A stretch of 64,000 nt of DNA, from positions 558,001 to 622,000 of the forward strand of contig MU385715.1 in the NCBI GenBank assembly GCA_022497155.1, written 5' to 3'. Shown here in pieces: positions 23,618 through 35,123 of this stretch. Source of the DNA: Whalleya microplaca. Lineage: Eukaryota > Ascomycota > Sordariomycetes > Xylariales > Xylariaceae. Position 1 is the stretch's first letter. Each line of letters opens with the position of its first letter. The notes under the pieces were generated by a model that saw nothing but the letters and a program-made list of their open reading frames with translations, was not told where the DNA came from and did no database searches. Both the position numbers and the translations under genes were made by a program.

Positions 23618-25151
23618 ATTGCTTGAGGTTGGGGGCGGCGGTCCGACCCAAAACCTACTGTCGCTGTAATATTTGCGTTGGTGTATATATACTGAAGGAA
23701 AAGGTTCCGAAAGGACAGGGACTTGAGGTGAGGGTTGGATATGGGAGGTGGTGGTATTAGACTTGTCGAGCCCGGCGCACAAGTACTGTATTGTGTGATG
23801 TGATAGGTACAAGTGATAGGTACGAAGTGAATAAAGGGCGACAGAAGCTATTCACAATGCAGAGTACAGCTTATCATTTTTCTTGGATCAAACTGATACC
23901 CGGCAATGCAAGCAGACATAGAAGAGGCATAATTTGCTAATTGTCTACCTTTTCTTAAGCCTGAGGATGAACGGAGGAATGGAGGAATGGAGAGACAGGA
24001 AAAGAGGTGAATCATCAGAGGTGTCGCATTGATTTGATGAGAAGCCCTGACGACCTCGTCATGTTTATTAGTTTGTACGATGCAATGCCGTCTATCGAAA
24101 ACCTGTAAGAGCAAGGGTAGTGGATAAGTAGCGCTCCACCAATCCACTTAGTGCGTCGATTGCCAGCTGTACTACGTAGTAAAAGGCGCTGTAACGCAGT
24201 GTACTGATGTCAGAGGCGCCTGTGTAAACAAGAGCCAGCTACGTTTAGTGGGTTTGGCCAAGCTTGACCCCGGACAGGTTCCCCCTTTTAGTTCCTTTCA
24301 GAAAGTCAATTGCTTCATGTCATGAATGAACTAAGACAAAGTCTTGTTGTGATTGGACCTGGTTCACGCGCGCCTGCGTGCCGGGTTCAAAGACCCGCCC
24401 GTTCCCCTTTAGGTACCTCTCTTATCTCATTTACCTATTACTTACACATACGTGCGTATCTACCACTGTAGAAAATACATCTCAACATGTATGAATAACA
24501 ATTCACTTATAAAGAACTATCCTGACTTCAAGACGACTTTCAACAGGGTTATATAAATATATATATAGAGATACATAGTACAAAGAGACTGGAGCGTTCG
24601 TCTCATAGTGTGGACCCTAAAGTTCTCTAGGTTGATAATAGTTTGTGGTTAGCTTACGCATATCCAAGCACGCTGCACGCAGGCACGGCGATCCTGAACT
24701 TGGTGGCTGATACAGTCAATCAGCCACGTCAAACCATGGCCTGTCCCTAATAAATTCTTTACATACAGCTACGGAATAAGGCGATTTGGAAATTGCATCA
24801 TGGATCCACAGAGTCGACGCCGAAATTGCTAAAGAAACGATCGCAATTCACGATAATCTTACCTAATAATTGCCTGCCGGTAACCGAGCTACGGCATATG
24901 CAAATGGAACCCGGGTATGCTGTGCCGTAGAGGAAGTTTCCGGCGCCGTGGAACCTGGATGACACAAAATCTAGATCTTATCTGTACGTACGATTGTGGC
25001 ACTACATACAACACCAACCAACATTCACAGGCACCTAGGTGTAGTGCATAATAGGTTGCCACAACCACAACCCTGGATAATGCAAGAACTGTAGTTCCTC
25101 AGGTCGCTTATTCAGCCACACAGACTCAAGGTTCATTTATTAGAGAAGGCC
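23618..25151. other. intergenic spacer
   Basis: Divergent spacer between the channel gene (minus) and the METTL4-like gene (plus). No supported ORF; AT-rich with a TATATATA patch near 24555. Promoters of both flanking genes must lie here. Confidence 0.5.
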
Positions 25152-26204
25152 ATGTCCTGCGTGTTGTTCGAAACCCCAGACAAATCTGTGACTTTGATTG
25201 ACATTCCACGTTCCATTGAGGAAGCACAAGTCTCACATGGCCATGTCGTTAAAAGGCGTCTCGTCTCCTCCAGCCCAGCTGAGACACCATGGAAGACACC
25301 AGAGCCCAAGACGCACACAGGCCAGCAAACATCGGCCACGCCGTCTGCGGCAATCGCTGAGTTGATGACTCTAGAAAGTGTCAGGACAGCGCTTGACAAG
25401 ATCAAATCCAGTCATACAGGGCCGTGGTGCTTGCCACGGGTGACAAGAAGGACACGTGAGAAGCAAACCGACGAGACAGAGGGCGAAGAGTCACGCAAGA
25501 GGAAGAAACCGAGCTCGGATTCTAACGATGCTGCGACCGACGTCATCCCCGAACCTTTCATTCCAGAGCGCACTCACCATCTGCTGGGCACCATAGAATC
25601 ACAACGGGGAGCGTTCCTAGAAACCGCTCCACTGTTCGACTTGATAGTACTCGATCCGCCGTGGCCCAGCCGATCCGTGAAGCGGAAGCAGAACAGTTAC
25701 GCAACAGTGTACGGAATAGACGAGGCTAGAAACCTCTTGTCACAGATACCAGTGGCGTCGCATGTGAAAGCGGACGGTCTTGTGGCTGTTTGGATCACTA
25801 ACAAAGCTACAGTTGCAGATTTGCTGACAGCACCAGGGGGCATGTTCTCACAATGGGGTTTGGAGCCCATCGGGGAATGGATCTGGTTGAAGATCACAAG
25901 CTCTGGAGATCCCATTATCGATGTAGAATCGCAGTGGAGGAAACCATGGGAGCGGCTCCTAATTGCTAGGAAGAAGGGTAGTTCGACGAAACTGCCGACA
26001 CCCACCAAGGTGATCCTAGGTGTTCCAGATGTTCACTCGAGGAAGCCCAATTTGAGATCTTTATTTAAAGATATCTTACCAGAGGACTATAGCGGCCTCG
26101 AGGTGTTCGCAAGGAATCTCACTGCAGGATGGTGGAGTTGGGGAGACGAGGTTCTTCGTTTTCAGAATAGGCACCACTGGGTAGAGGCTGAAAATGCCGA
26201 ATAA
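25152..26204 (+). CDS. MT-A70 family adenine methyltransferase, METTL4-like
   Basis: A single 350-aa exon. The N-terminal third is charged and probably disordered, with a basic KRKKPSSDSND patch. The methyltransferase domain runs from about residue 140: FDLIVLDPPW (162-171) contains the catalytic DPPW tetrad of MT-A70 enzymes, followed by SVKRKQNSYATVYGID, VAVWITN, EWIWLKITSSGDP, ERLLIARK, HSRKP and the terminal GLEVFARNLTAGWWSWGDE. The KRK..SY spacing after DPPW and the ending LEVFARNL..GW.SWG place it nearer METTL4 than METTL3/METTL14. METTL4 proteins are reported to methylate adenine in snRNA or DNA. The target here cannot be read from sequence. It faces the uL23m gene tail to tail with only 208 nt between the stops. 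Confidence 0.9.
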   Translation: MSCVLFETPDKSVTLIDIPRSIEEAQVSHGHVVKRRLVSSSPAETPWKTPEPKTHTGQQTSATPSAAIAELMTLESVRTALDKIKSSHTGPWCLPRVTRRTREKQTDETEGEESRKRKKPSSDSNDAATDVIPEPFIPERTHHLLGTIESQRGAFLETAPLFDLIVLDPPWPSRSVKRKQNSYATVYGIDEARNLLSQIPVASHVKADGLVAVWITNKATVADLLTAPGGMFSQWGLEPIGEWIWLKITSSGDPIIDVESQWRKPWERLLIARKKGSSTKLPTPTKVILGVPDVHSRKPNLRSLFKDILPEDYSGLEVFARNLTAGWWSWGDEVLRFQNRHHWVEAENAE

Positions 26205-26412
26205 AGATGTGGTATCAGACGCACGTTATATATCGTCTCGCCATTCAGGCTTTGCACGCTAAGCAGTGCAATGCAGACCATAGTATACATCCGACAGCAT
26301 TGTCGCCTGTATTGTACAAACGTACCGTCCCCCCCTTTATAGATCTAATTTATCTTCGTTTTTTTTTCTCGTAAATGCCTCTATCAGAGTAATCCAACCT
26401 CCAGCCTTCCAG

Positions 26413-27074
26413 CTAGTCGACATCATCATAATCCTCAGCTGCCTTTTTCGCCTTCTCCAAACCCGCGAACTTCGGATCCAACTTCCGATTATTCGACCAG
26501 CCGCCCTCGACGAGCAACCGCTTGGCCTCCTCGCGGAGCGCCCTGCGGCTCGTATTGGCGCCGATCTCGTCGCGCATGGCGATGTGGCCGGTCTTCTGCT
26601 GCGTCTTCTGCAGCTTCTGCAGCTGGTCCTGGGTCTGGATGCGGCGCTGCATGGCGGGCGGGTTCCAGGGGGCCAGGTCGGCGGGCGCGGCGGGCCAGAC
26701 GAACGGCTGCACCAGCTCGACCGTCATGCTCTTGATCGGCGGCGGGCGGAAGATGCGGTGGTGGAACTTGGACCGCCGCGGCTTCTGCTGCCGCAGCTGC
26801 GACCGCACCGCCGTCACCTGCACGTTGTACGCGTGCAGCAGGTAGTCCCGCATGTCCAGCTTGTTGAACGTCAGCGGCACCTTGAACGTCGCGAACTGCG
26901 GCGTCCGCGCGTCTTTCGGCCGGAGGAAGGTGATTATGTGGTCGGGTCTGGTCGGTTTTTTTTGCTGATATTAGCTGGGATACATTACGCTGGACGCATG
27001 GGTTGAGGGTCTTGGACATACAAGAAGACTTGCTTCGTCCCTGTTCGGAACGTCCTTGTCAATCTTGACGCCAT
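26413..27074 (-). CDS. mitochondrial large-subunit ribosomal protein uL23m
   Basis: Exons 27074-27022 and 26947-26413 encode 195 aa; GTATGT donor, 74-nt intron with GCTAAT branch site. Of the CAG acceptors available, the second (CCAG at 26951-26948) is in phase and gives the family sequence FRTGTKQVFLPDHIITFLRP. The uL23 fold follows: FATFKVPLTFNKLDMRDYLLHAYNV (about 38-62), basic RRSKFHHRIFRPPPIKSMTVEL and PFVWPAAP. The C terminus is a charged helix typical of fungal mitochondrial members. The N terminus MASRLTRTFRTG, rich in Arg and Thr, suits a matrix-targeting sequence. uL23 sits at the polypeptide exit tunnel. Yeast relatives are named MRP20 / L41; the symbol is left blank because species is unknown. 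Confidence 0.9.
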
Positions 27075-27580
27075 CGTGCTTCAATGGGCAATTGACGGCG
27101 AGATACTCTGCTGAATCTGTCACCTCGAAGCATTATCTGCTATCATGAAATTCATCGCCCTTCGTGCAGGGTTCACAGCTCGGCGGATAGAATTTCCGAC
27201 CAAATGGGTGTTCCACCAATCTAAGTACCTAAGTACCTGATATTTAGCGGATGCAGCCGACCGTATTAGCGGTCCCGCCCCTAATCAAGACCTACCCATA
27301 ATAATCTTCACAGACTGACAGAGCACGAGACCTATGCAATACCTTCATTTCCGCACAAGTCTTCTACATTATTCGGTAGGTACTCGATTCAAGTCATATA
27401 CATGTAATGAAAGGTAGCATATATACTTTTTACAATTGACTTTGTTGACTTTGACTTCTTTGATTGAATTGTCCGGGAGTTTTCCTAAGCTACCTTATCT
27501 TTGCTCTTACTACACGAGCAGGCTCAATACTTCTACACTTCTTGGAGCACGTTTACCGTAAATCTTACACTTCAACACGT
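27075..27580. other. spacer upstream of uL23m
   Basis: About 500 nt between the uL23m start and the DJ-1/PfpI stop, both on the minus strand. AT-rich, no gene seen. It should hold the uL23m promoter. Confidence 0.5.
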
Positions 27581-28610
27581 TTAGACGTCGAGACCGTCGA
27601 CGACAGTTCCCTTTATCCACTCGTGCTGCATTACGCGGGACACCTCGTTCGCAACATCTTCATCGACCAGGATGCTGACCAGATACAAAGCTGCATCTAG
27701 GCCAGCAGCAACTCCCCCACTCGTGATGACCCGAAGACCACCGAGGCGCATCGCGGCGCGACGAGTGATAGACTCGCGGCGTGCGTTTGAGCTGACCCAG
27801 GAGGCACTTCCCTTTCTGTAGGAATCTCGTCAGCGACTGTATGCATGTAGCTCACGTGAACATTATGTGTTGGGACGTACCGTGCAGCAGAGGGGCGTCT
27901 TCCGGCGTCTGATTTGCGGCGGATGTAAGGATTCTCATCCTCATCGCCGATATCAAAGCGAAGATTGTTCACAACGTATCGGGAATCCTCCACGACATCT
28001 GTTCGCTCCGTCAGGTCACGCTGAGCTGCATTGCTGCAGATGATCTCAAATTTGGTCATGTAATCCGGGTGAGTAGTAGCGGACAAGCCTGCTAGGATGC
28101 CTGCCTCGGCTAGAAAGAGGGATCCTGTGCAGATGGATAGTAGAGTGCGCTCCCGGGCGGGATCTGTTTTCTGATGCTCAGCAAAAGCTGAGATGAGGGG
28201 CAGAGGTTCGGATTTCTGCTTCAGGATAGCATCGCTATTGCCGCCCACGACGACAAGAACATCCCACTCCTCAAGGCGTTCATGAGCTTCCTTTATTGTA
28301 ATCTGGGCACCGACAACAACCCCTTGCTCGGAAATGACCTTTGGCTCGGCCGCAGCAATTGTGCATTCGAACGCTTGGCTGTCTGTGAGTAGTAATATTG
28401 GTCAGCACACTGGAAATTGGGATGAAATTAAATCAAACGGCCTCGCGCAAACAAAGCAGGTAAAACTAGCTCACTTTCGTCATCTTTATTAGTACGGGCT
28501 CGATTGAGGATCTCAAGAGGACCAGCAAAGTCGGTCAGACTGAATTTGTCCTGAAGGACGAAAAGCACGTCAATGGGCTCATCGCCCACTGCAGACGTCT
28601 TGTGTGCCAT
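27581..28610 (-). CDS. DJ-1/PfpI family protein (class I glutamine-amidotransferase-like)
   Basis: Exons 28610-28475, 28382-27881 and 27815-27581 give 290 aa. Strand-helix order fits the DJ-1/PfpI flavodoxin-like fold: IDVLFVLQDKFSLTDFAGPLEILNRA (13-38), WDVLVVVGGN (85-94) and the nucleophile elbow LLSICTGSLFLAEAG with Cys130. Splicing out 65 nt near the end replaces an out-of-frame tail by the family block SWVSSNARRESITRRAAMRLGGLRVITSGGVAAGLD, which confirms the third exon. The protein ends VVDGLDV. Members with this long form are often annotated as ThiJ/PfpI or AraC-type amidase-like proteins. Activity here (protease, glyoxalase, hydratase) cannot be told. The next gene, TSC1, is divergent. 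Confidence 0.9.
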
Positions 28611-29791
28611 GGTCGGTGGGGTACTGGTGAGGGACTGGTGAGGCGTTTTGTGTGAAGTAAAGAGTTATGTGTATGTGTACGGAGATACCTATCACGAGAA
28701 GCCGGCTGGCAGGAGAGACTGAATGTAAGACGTGAGTGAGACGTGCAATTGATGTTGAATCAGAACAGAGACACAAAATCAATTGCTTTGTCGACGAGGT
28801 TTTAATCAGTCCTTGGAGCTCTTTGAGGTGAAAAGAGGTGGCCAGACAAGTCGAGTCAAGAACATCAATGGGTGGTGGGATGGTTGGATGGTCCGATTGA
28901 TCGAGTGATGGAGGGGCTTCAGCTTCATTTACCTGCCCATGTTCGAAAGTTACGTAGGGACCGGGCAGTGATTGGCTGATCGAACAGCTCAGGAGGGGTC
29001 TCACGTTCAGATTCGACGATTCGTCCCGTGCCCCACAGCAGCAAGTGCCTGAGTGCTCCTTTCCCCTCCCCCAGATTTTGAACTGCCAGTCAGCGCCGGT
29101 GCTAGGATATGCGGAGTCCAAAAGATCAACCTGAAAAGGCGGGTCCGAGGGTCACGCTCTTACTGTGCAGATACTGTATTGACTACGAGGTAGTTGCGAG
29201 GTAGAAGCAACTCAACAGCTTAGCTATTATTCTCAAATAAACAAAAATAAGATAATGAACACGTCTTGTGAGATGAAGGTTTGAAATATCACGATACTTT
29301 TCTACAAGGGGCTGGTTTGTAAAGCTTGTTTTGAGCAGTTTAGCCTCATCATACGATTTCGATAGATTCCGAAAAGACGGTCCATCCCGTGTAGGTAATC
29401 AGTGCACATTCGGAAGATGTACGGTGCACACACCGCTAACCACCTCAAGTTAGGCAATTAGGTAATAATTTGCCCCACCACAGACAGCCCAGTGCACGAG
29501 AAATGCCTGCCAAGCAGCTGCCCAGCTTAAAAACCTTACCTTACCTAATGGAGCTTTGGCAGCTTTTGGCAGCTCTGACACTCCCCACCGTCTTCTTGAT
29601 AGGTTCACATCCATGGAACGGCCGCGGAATTGTCACAGCTCCTGCAGGACTTGCAGCTCTGTCATGCGGAAACTCTCAGTCTGGATATCTGCTTCACGAT
29701 CCTCATGATCACGTCGTGTGCCGACGAAATCTACTGTTACCACCTAGCAGCCTAGGTGCCCAGTTCGCTCCATCTGGAGCCTCAGGCCTCC
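28611..29791. other. divergent promoter region between DJ-1-like gene and TSC1
   Basis: No supported gene. A 180-aa minus-strand frame (28579-29121) overlaps the first exon of the DJ-1-like gene out of frame and has no domain. Confidence 0.5.
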
Positions 29792-32700
29792 ATGTCTTCA
29801 GCTCCGTATGTCGATCCCACTGTCCCTATTCAAGCAAAAGAGACAACGGCAGAAGATATGAATTTCAAGGGATGTGTTATAGCTGACTCTTGCCTTGTCA
29901 TATCAGAACGGTCAAGGAGCTTATAAAGGCTATCAACAGCTTCATTCCGACAGCGAACCTCCCACTACCGGACGATCTTGTTGAAGTCATCGATAAATTC
30001 CTCTGCAAATATGAAGAGAAGTTCGACGAGGCCGTTGCCGATAAAGTTCACGATGAACTCCTCGCCATATTACATAAAGAGGTTACCCAAGAGCCTACTC
30101 GATACCCAGCATTTCTTGCCATCCTTCGCCGTTTACGCCCACTGATTGGACAGCCGGCCAAGATATTTCAATGGTTCGATTTGCTCATGCCGGTGCTCAA
30201 CTGTTTGGACCAGGAAAAGGGGCTTGCTTCTGAGGGTGAAGGTGCGGTCCTAGATCTTCTGACTGCCGACGATGGCACCAATTCTAGTTCTCCCATGGGA
30301 AGCGCCGCACTTCAACTTGCCGAGCGGATCCTGTTGCTGTGGCTTGACGAATTTGACGTTGTCAAGAAAGTCCCAGATGCTAGTGCAGAGTTTAAGGAGA
30401 AGCAGTTGCGGCATATAATAATACTCTACGGGAAGAAGAGGCCGAAAGTATGTTCCGTGTCTTATACTCCGATATGAAGCAGCATGCTAATTAGGTTTTC
30501 AGGACCTCCTAACCATTCTTGACAAGTTCGTGGTCAAGAAAACATACCGTGCCCGAGCGTTGTCATTATTCAACATATTCGTGCAAAGCCAGCCGCCACA
30601 CCTGTATCTAATTCTACAAACGCCATTGTTCAATAGCCTGATCAACTGCCTTCAACTAGACGCGTCTACAACGATCGTGTCCCTTGCCTTGACAGCGTTG
30701 ACTATGATTCTTCCTCATATGCCGAGCTCACTCGTCCCACATCTACCCACGCTGTTTAATATATATGCGCGGTTATTATTTTGGGAACGAGAGCTATCTT
30801 CTCAGCTAGCAGTCGACATAGACAAGGAACGTCATCAGTCCCCCAGTGCTTCTGCCTGGGAGAAACACACTTACTCGCCAGATTTTGATGATACGACGAT
30901 TCCACATCTCGTGGATTATTTCACAATCCTTTACGGTCTCTACCCTATCAATTTCACGGATTATATTCGGAAGCCACAGAGATACTTGCGACATGCCGAG
31001 GTGCCAAATGCTGATGATATTGAAGTTCAACCAACTGAAATACGTCACGCATCTGAACGCTTCCGGCAATGTCATCTTCTCCATGAGAACTTTTACACTC
31101 TCACCATCGACTCCGAAAAGACCGATTTTGGAAGATGGATTAAAAGCGAGCCGGCCGAGGTCGTAGCTGATTGTGTAGCTCTCTGTCAGTCAAGCGATAC
31201 GTTGTTAATTCACAGTAGTCCCGAGGCCGCTCATGTGGGAGAATCCGGGGCCGATGAGTCGGACAAAGATGGTCACGACTCTGCTCTACTTAGTAGCTCG
31301 CTTCCCATTGGGACATCAGGTTTTAATGGTGCTCAAGAAGACACCCGCCGACATACAGGATCCACGTTGGCTGAGTCTGTCTCAAGTGGACGAGTACAGC
31401 CAACCGTCATGCGACATTCGTCTCAGAGCAGCCGTAAGTCACTTCGAGACTCGTCTAGCACGAGACCTTCGGGAAATGGTGGCGACAGCCCTACGTTGCA
31501 CCGCCAGATTGTGCACTCTGGATCGCAAACCCAGCTTCAGGACATGATCAATTCCAACAAGGCCATCAAATCTGGGCTCCATCAATCGATGGCTAATGAT
31601 AGCGTACCGTCTCTCGCCTTGAGCAATCACGAATCGATTTCAGATCGGCCCATATCTCAAGTACAGCAAGCTTTGCCAACAGCGAATCCGCCAACGGCTT
31701 CGGTCGAGACTACCAATGCTCAAATAGCCCACTTAAACCGCCAGATTTTGATGCTGTATAACGATCTCACGTTTGAACGATTCATGAAGCAACAGCATCT
31801 TACGCATATGGGCGAACTGCGGAGACGACATGTGCGAGAGGCAGCCAGTGAGGCGGAAACTCAAAACTTGATCATAGGAAATCGCCATCTAAAACAACGT
31901 CTCGAAGAGGCGAAGAAGTCCGAGACACAAGCCAAAAAGGAATCAGAGAAGAGCCGCACACTTTCCAAGAAATGGGAAGCTGATCTCACCGCTAAACTGA
32001 GAGCGCTTCGTGAGGAGCAGAAGAAATGGAACGCCGAGGGGGATGCCTTACGAGCAGAGCTCGAGACTGCAAAATGTGAGGCGGACAAATTGCGGGCGCT
32101 TGTATGCGAGGCTGAAGTTCGAGAACTCGGCTGGAAACAAAACATGCAATCAGTCGAGATCAGTGTAAGCGAGCTAGAGAGGTTGAGAAAGGAAGTTGAA
32201 CGGTTAACGGAGTCTGAGCGGAATTATCAAGCCAAGGAGGTCGAACGTCAAGCCGCGATGACACAGGCAGCGGAGGCTGATAGTCGTGCTGAGATGCTTG
32301 ATATGAAGCTCAAAGCCCGCGACTCTGAAGCCCAGCAAACACATGATTCCTATCAGTCTCAGATTGCTACGCTCAACGCAAAACTCCAGGATGCGCTCAA
32401 AAACGGTACCGGGTGCAACGTAGAGAAAATCAAGTCTCAAATGGAGAGCACCCTCGCAGCAAGCCGAGCACAGCAAACGGAGTTGAGGAACCGTGTTGCA
32501 GAACTAACAAAGAAGAATACAGCCTTACAAACGACCGTCTTGGAACTGCAATCTACGATATCTAGTAGCGTAAAGCCAGAGCATCGGCCATCTATAGATC
32601 CAGAGAATGATTTATCGTCTGATTGTGGCAGTCCATTAAGCTACAGGAATCGCCATCAGCGTGATCTATCAGGCCCAGAAGTATTCGAGGCAACATCGTA

Positions 32701-33000
32701 CAACGCGACCCCGCCGCTAGAGCCGTACAGCATCGCCAGAGCTTCAAGCACCCAGTCAAGACGGCCATCCACGCCGCTGGAAACAGACGCGGCTTCAACG
32801 GGTAGAAGCAGCCCCACCACAGCGGAACGGTACTTCGGGAGAGGTAAGCTTCGAAAGTTACATTCCACATTTATACTAAATACCATACTAATAATTCTAT
32901 AGGCGGCGTACAAAACCTTCGAAAGGATAAGAAGGAGAAGAAAGAGGAAAAGGAAAGAAAGAAGTCATCTGGACTACGCGGTATCCGAGGCTTCGTTTAG
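29792..33000 (+). CDS. tsc1: hamartin / TSC1 homologue
   Basis: Four exons, 29792-29805, 29907-30447, 30503-32843 and 32903-33000, encode 997 aa. The N-terminal half is an all-helical HEAT-like hamartin domain: VKELIKAINSFIP, LLILKRLRPLIGQ-type region, LDKFVVKKTYRARALSLFNIFV, VSLALTALTMILPHMP and FNIYARLLFWER. A Ser/Thr-rich linker follows (about 400-580), then a long coiled coil (about 600-875) of Lys/Glu/Leu heptads, and a basic KDKKEKKEEKERKK tail. This order is that of TSC1, the partner of the GTPase-activating protein TSC2, which together switch off Rheb and TORC1 and control amino-acid uptake in fission yeast. The tiny first exon (14 nt, MSSA) is inferred from the GTATGT donor and the in-phase TATCAG acceptor. 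Confidence 0.85.
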
Positions 33001-35123
33001 CTAAGAGGCAGTTGTTGCTGGCCAGGTCACCCTTGTTTGTGTATGACTCGTATGTGGCGTTATGTAGTCGATACGTACTTAGCACTCAACAATATTGAAG
33101 CCCAGTGACGTCGACATGCTACGATCGACTGGTTCCCTCTAGAAGTTGTCCATCTCCAAGAGAAGTAGGCTCCTCAATCAGAGAAAATCTGCCACATAAA
33201 AACTGTAAACTCTGGTGTGAGAATTCTCGGCGATTTGCTAGAGGTAATAAGAGGCTCGACAAGATGCATCGAATCCTCCCAGCCCTATTCGGATAGATCG
33301 GACTTTACGCAAGATCGAACTCAAGTATTATACATACTTATTATGATTTATGTCAGCAAATCATCTAGCGAACCAGTTTCAGGGCACCATACCCGACGCT
33401 ACGCGCCAGTTTAATGCAGGAACAGATGCAAGAAGAGAGGCGCCATGCAGGAGTAAGGGGACCCTCGAATTTTTTTAGGGGGCCGCGTGTCTCTTGAGGC
33501 CCATACCTACACAGCATAGTAAACCTGCCTTAGGTAAATATCTTTCTTGTCTTCCTAATTCGTTAAAGAACCCGCCTCTGCCCTTGATCTTTGGCTACAG
33601 TACATACATACATACGCGGTAGTGCCACGAGCAAGAAATAATAAAAGAGTCGAACAACAAGGAACTTGGAATGCTGGTGGTTCGTGCTAGCGCGGACGAT
33701 GCAACATGATCGTGTTGGCATCAGCGGATTTTATGCAGTCCTTATGGACGAGCTCGGCTGGAATACGAGGTGGCGGCACGTCATTGGCGAGCCGTCATTT
33801 CATCAGTCGGAGCCAAGTTGGGCAGCTTGAGCTGTCCCAAGTCCAGAACCAATTCCATTAGCCTACTTGCCTACCTACTTTTAGGTACCTATTTCTTTCT
33901 TTTCTTCGTGTTATTAGAATGAGATTGTAAACAGGTTCATTTCACAAGTCTAAGACCTAGGGGGCTCCACTGACTCTCTCCGACACCACGATCTCGGAGA
34001 TATCTACTATAGCACGTATTAACGACAAGGTCGTTTCTTTAAAAGGGGGCAATCGATCTTGTTTTTTGCGGCCGTGATTGGGCTATCAGGGCTGCTGCCA
34101 GGCTGCCCATATTTTTTTTTATTTTTTTTTACACTGCCCAGATTTCCCTGCTGATCTGGTGATCTGGTGGAGGGTTGAGTGGTGCTCTGGGGTCTGGAGC
34201 AGGTTGCAGGCAAGTGGGAGCGATGGGGTGTTCGGAGCTTGTTTCTTGACTCTGCCTGCTCTGCACAGGGATAAATCGCGCGCCCGTGCTTGATTGGATC
34301 GATTGATCTACAAGATGGCTCCACTTCCTTTTTTGGGCCTACCGTACCACCGGGCCTGGGCATCTTGATTGGGTGGTGGAAAAAACTAGCAATGCCTCCT
34401 TGAAATAGTGATTCCAGGGGGGCCTGGGGGGGCGAGGGCTTGTTATTCGCCATTGCCGGCTACCTCTGCCAGGAACAAACAAGCCACCCGGCATGTTCTA
34501 CTGTATGTAGGTACTTTGCGTACATAGGAGCATAGTTACAAAGCAGATGTACATTGATGAACAAGCGTGTGTGTGGAATGGGCTCAGCTTGAAAAAGGGC
34601 CAACAACAAAAGAGGATGGGTTATTATTAGGTACAAGTATTTCTCCCATCTGCCCACGTCAGTTTACTTACCAACTGACTTGATCTTCCTTCTTTCATCC
34701 TTTTCCGTATCCTACAAACCTCTTTAATCCTCACGTCACTCACTCTCGTTGATTATTCACTGTAGGCCTTTCTTGTATATCATCACTCTTTTGTTGGTCC
34801 TGTTGGTTACCTGGAATCTAGACCGACTAACCTGCCGCTCGCTTTGCTGTATTGCCTATTACCTTGTCTTAGTCGATTCCTTTATTCTTGGGTCGAACTT
34901 GTCTCTTGCCTCTGCCACTTACTGTGACTGGCCGTTCCTCCCAATTTGGTATTATCGACCTTATTCAACTGCAAACCAACAAAAGTCGAGCAACCACGTC
35001 TGCTCTCTTCTCCAACTTGGTCACTTGATCACTTGATCATCAATACTGAACCATAAAATTTTGGGCATTTTTTTGAACCAACATCTGTTGTTTCTATTCC
35101 ATACTGTCCCAGGAATAATCGTT
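33001..35123. other. 2.1-kb intergenic region with a long CT-rich 5' leader
   Basis: No supported gene. A poly-T tract lies at 34108-34131. A 144-aa minus-strand frame at 34019-34453 is low complexity (Pro/Ser/Lys-rich) and runs through the homopolymers, so it is rejected. The last 450 nt before the GH17 gene is pyrimidine-rich, as in leaders of highly expressed fungal genes. Confidence 0.5.
34684..34745 (+). promoter_or_regulatory. CT-rich promoter tract of the GH17 gene
   Basis: A run dominated by C and T (CTTCCTTCTTTCATCC and further) about 400 nt before the ATG. Pyrimidine tracts like this often precede transcription starts of strongly expressed filamentous-fungal genes. Placement of the start site is inference. 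Confidence 0.35.

Noticed and set aside
26940..26972. First CAG acceptor (after ATATCAG) for exon 2 of uL23m
   Set aside because: It is out of phase with exon 1 and adds a poly-Lys stretch; the next acceptor restores KQVFLPDHIITF.
34019..34453. 144-aa minus-strand frame upstream of the GH17 gene
   Set aside because: Low-complexity Pro/Ser/Lys composition, passes through poly-T tracts, no domain.
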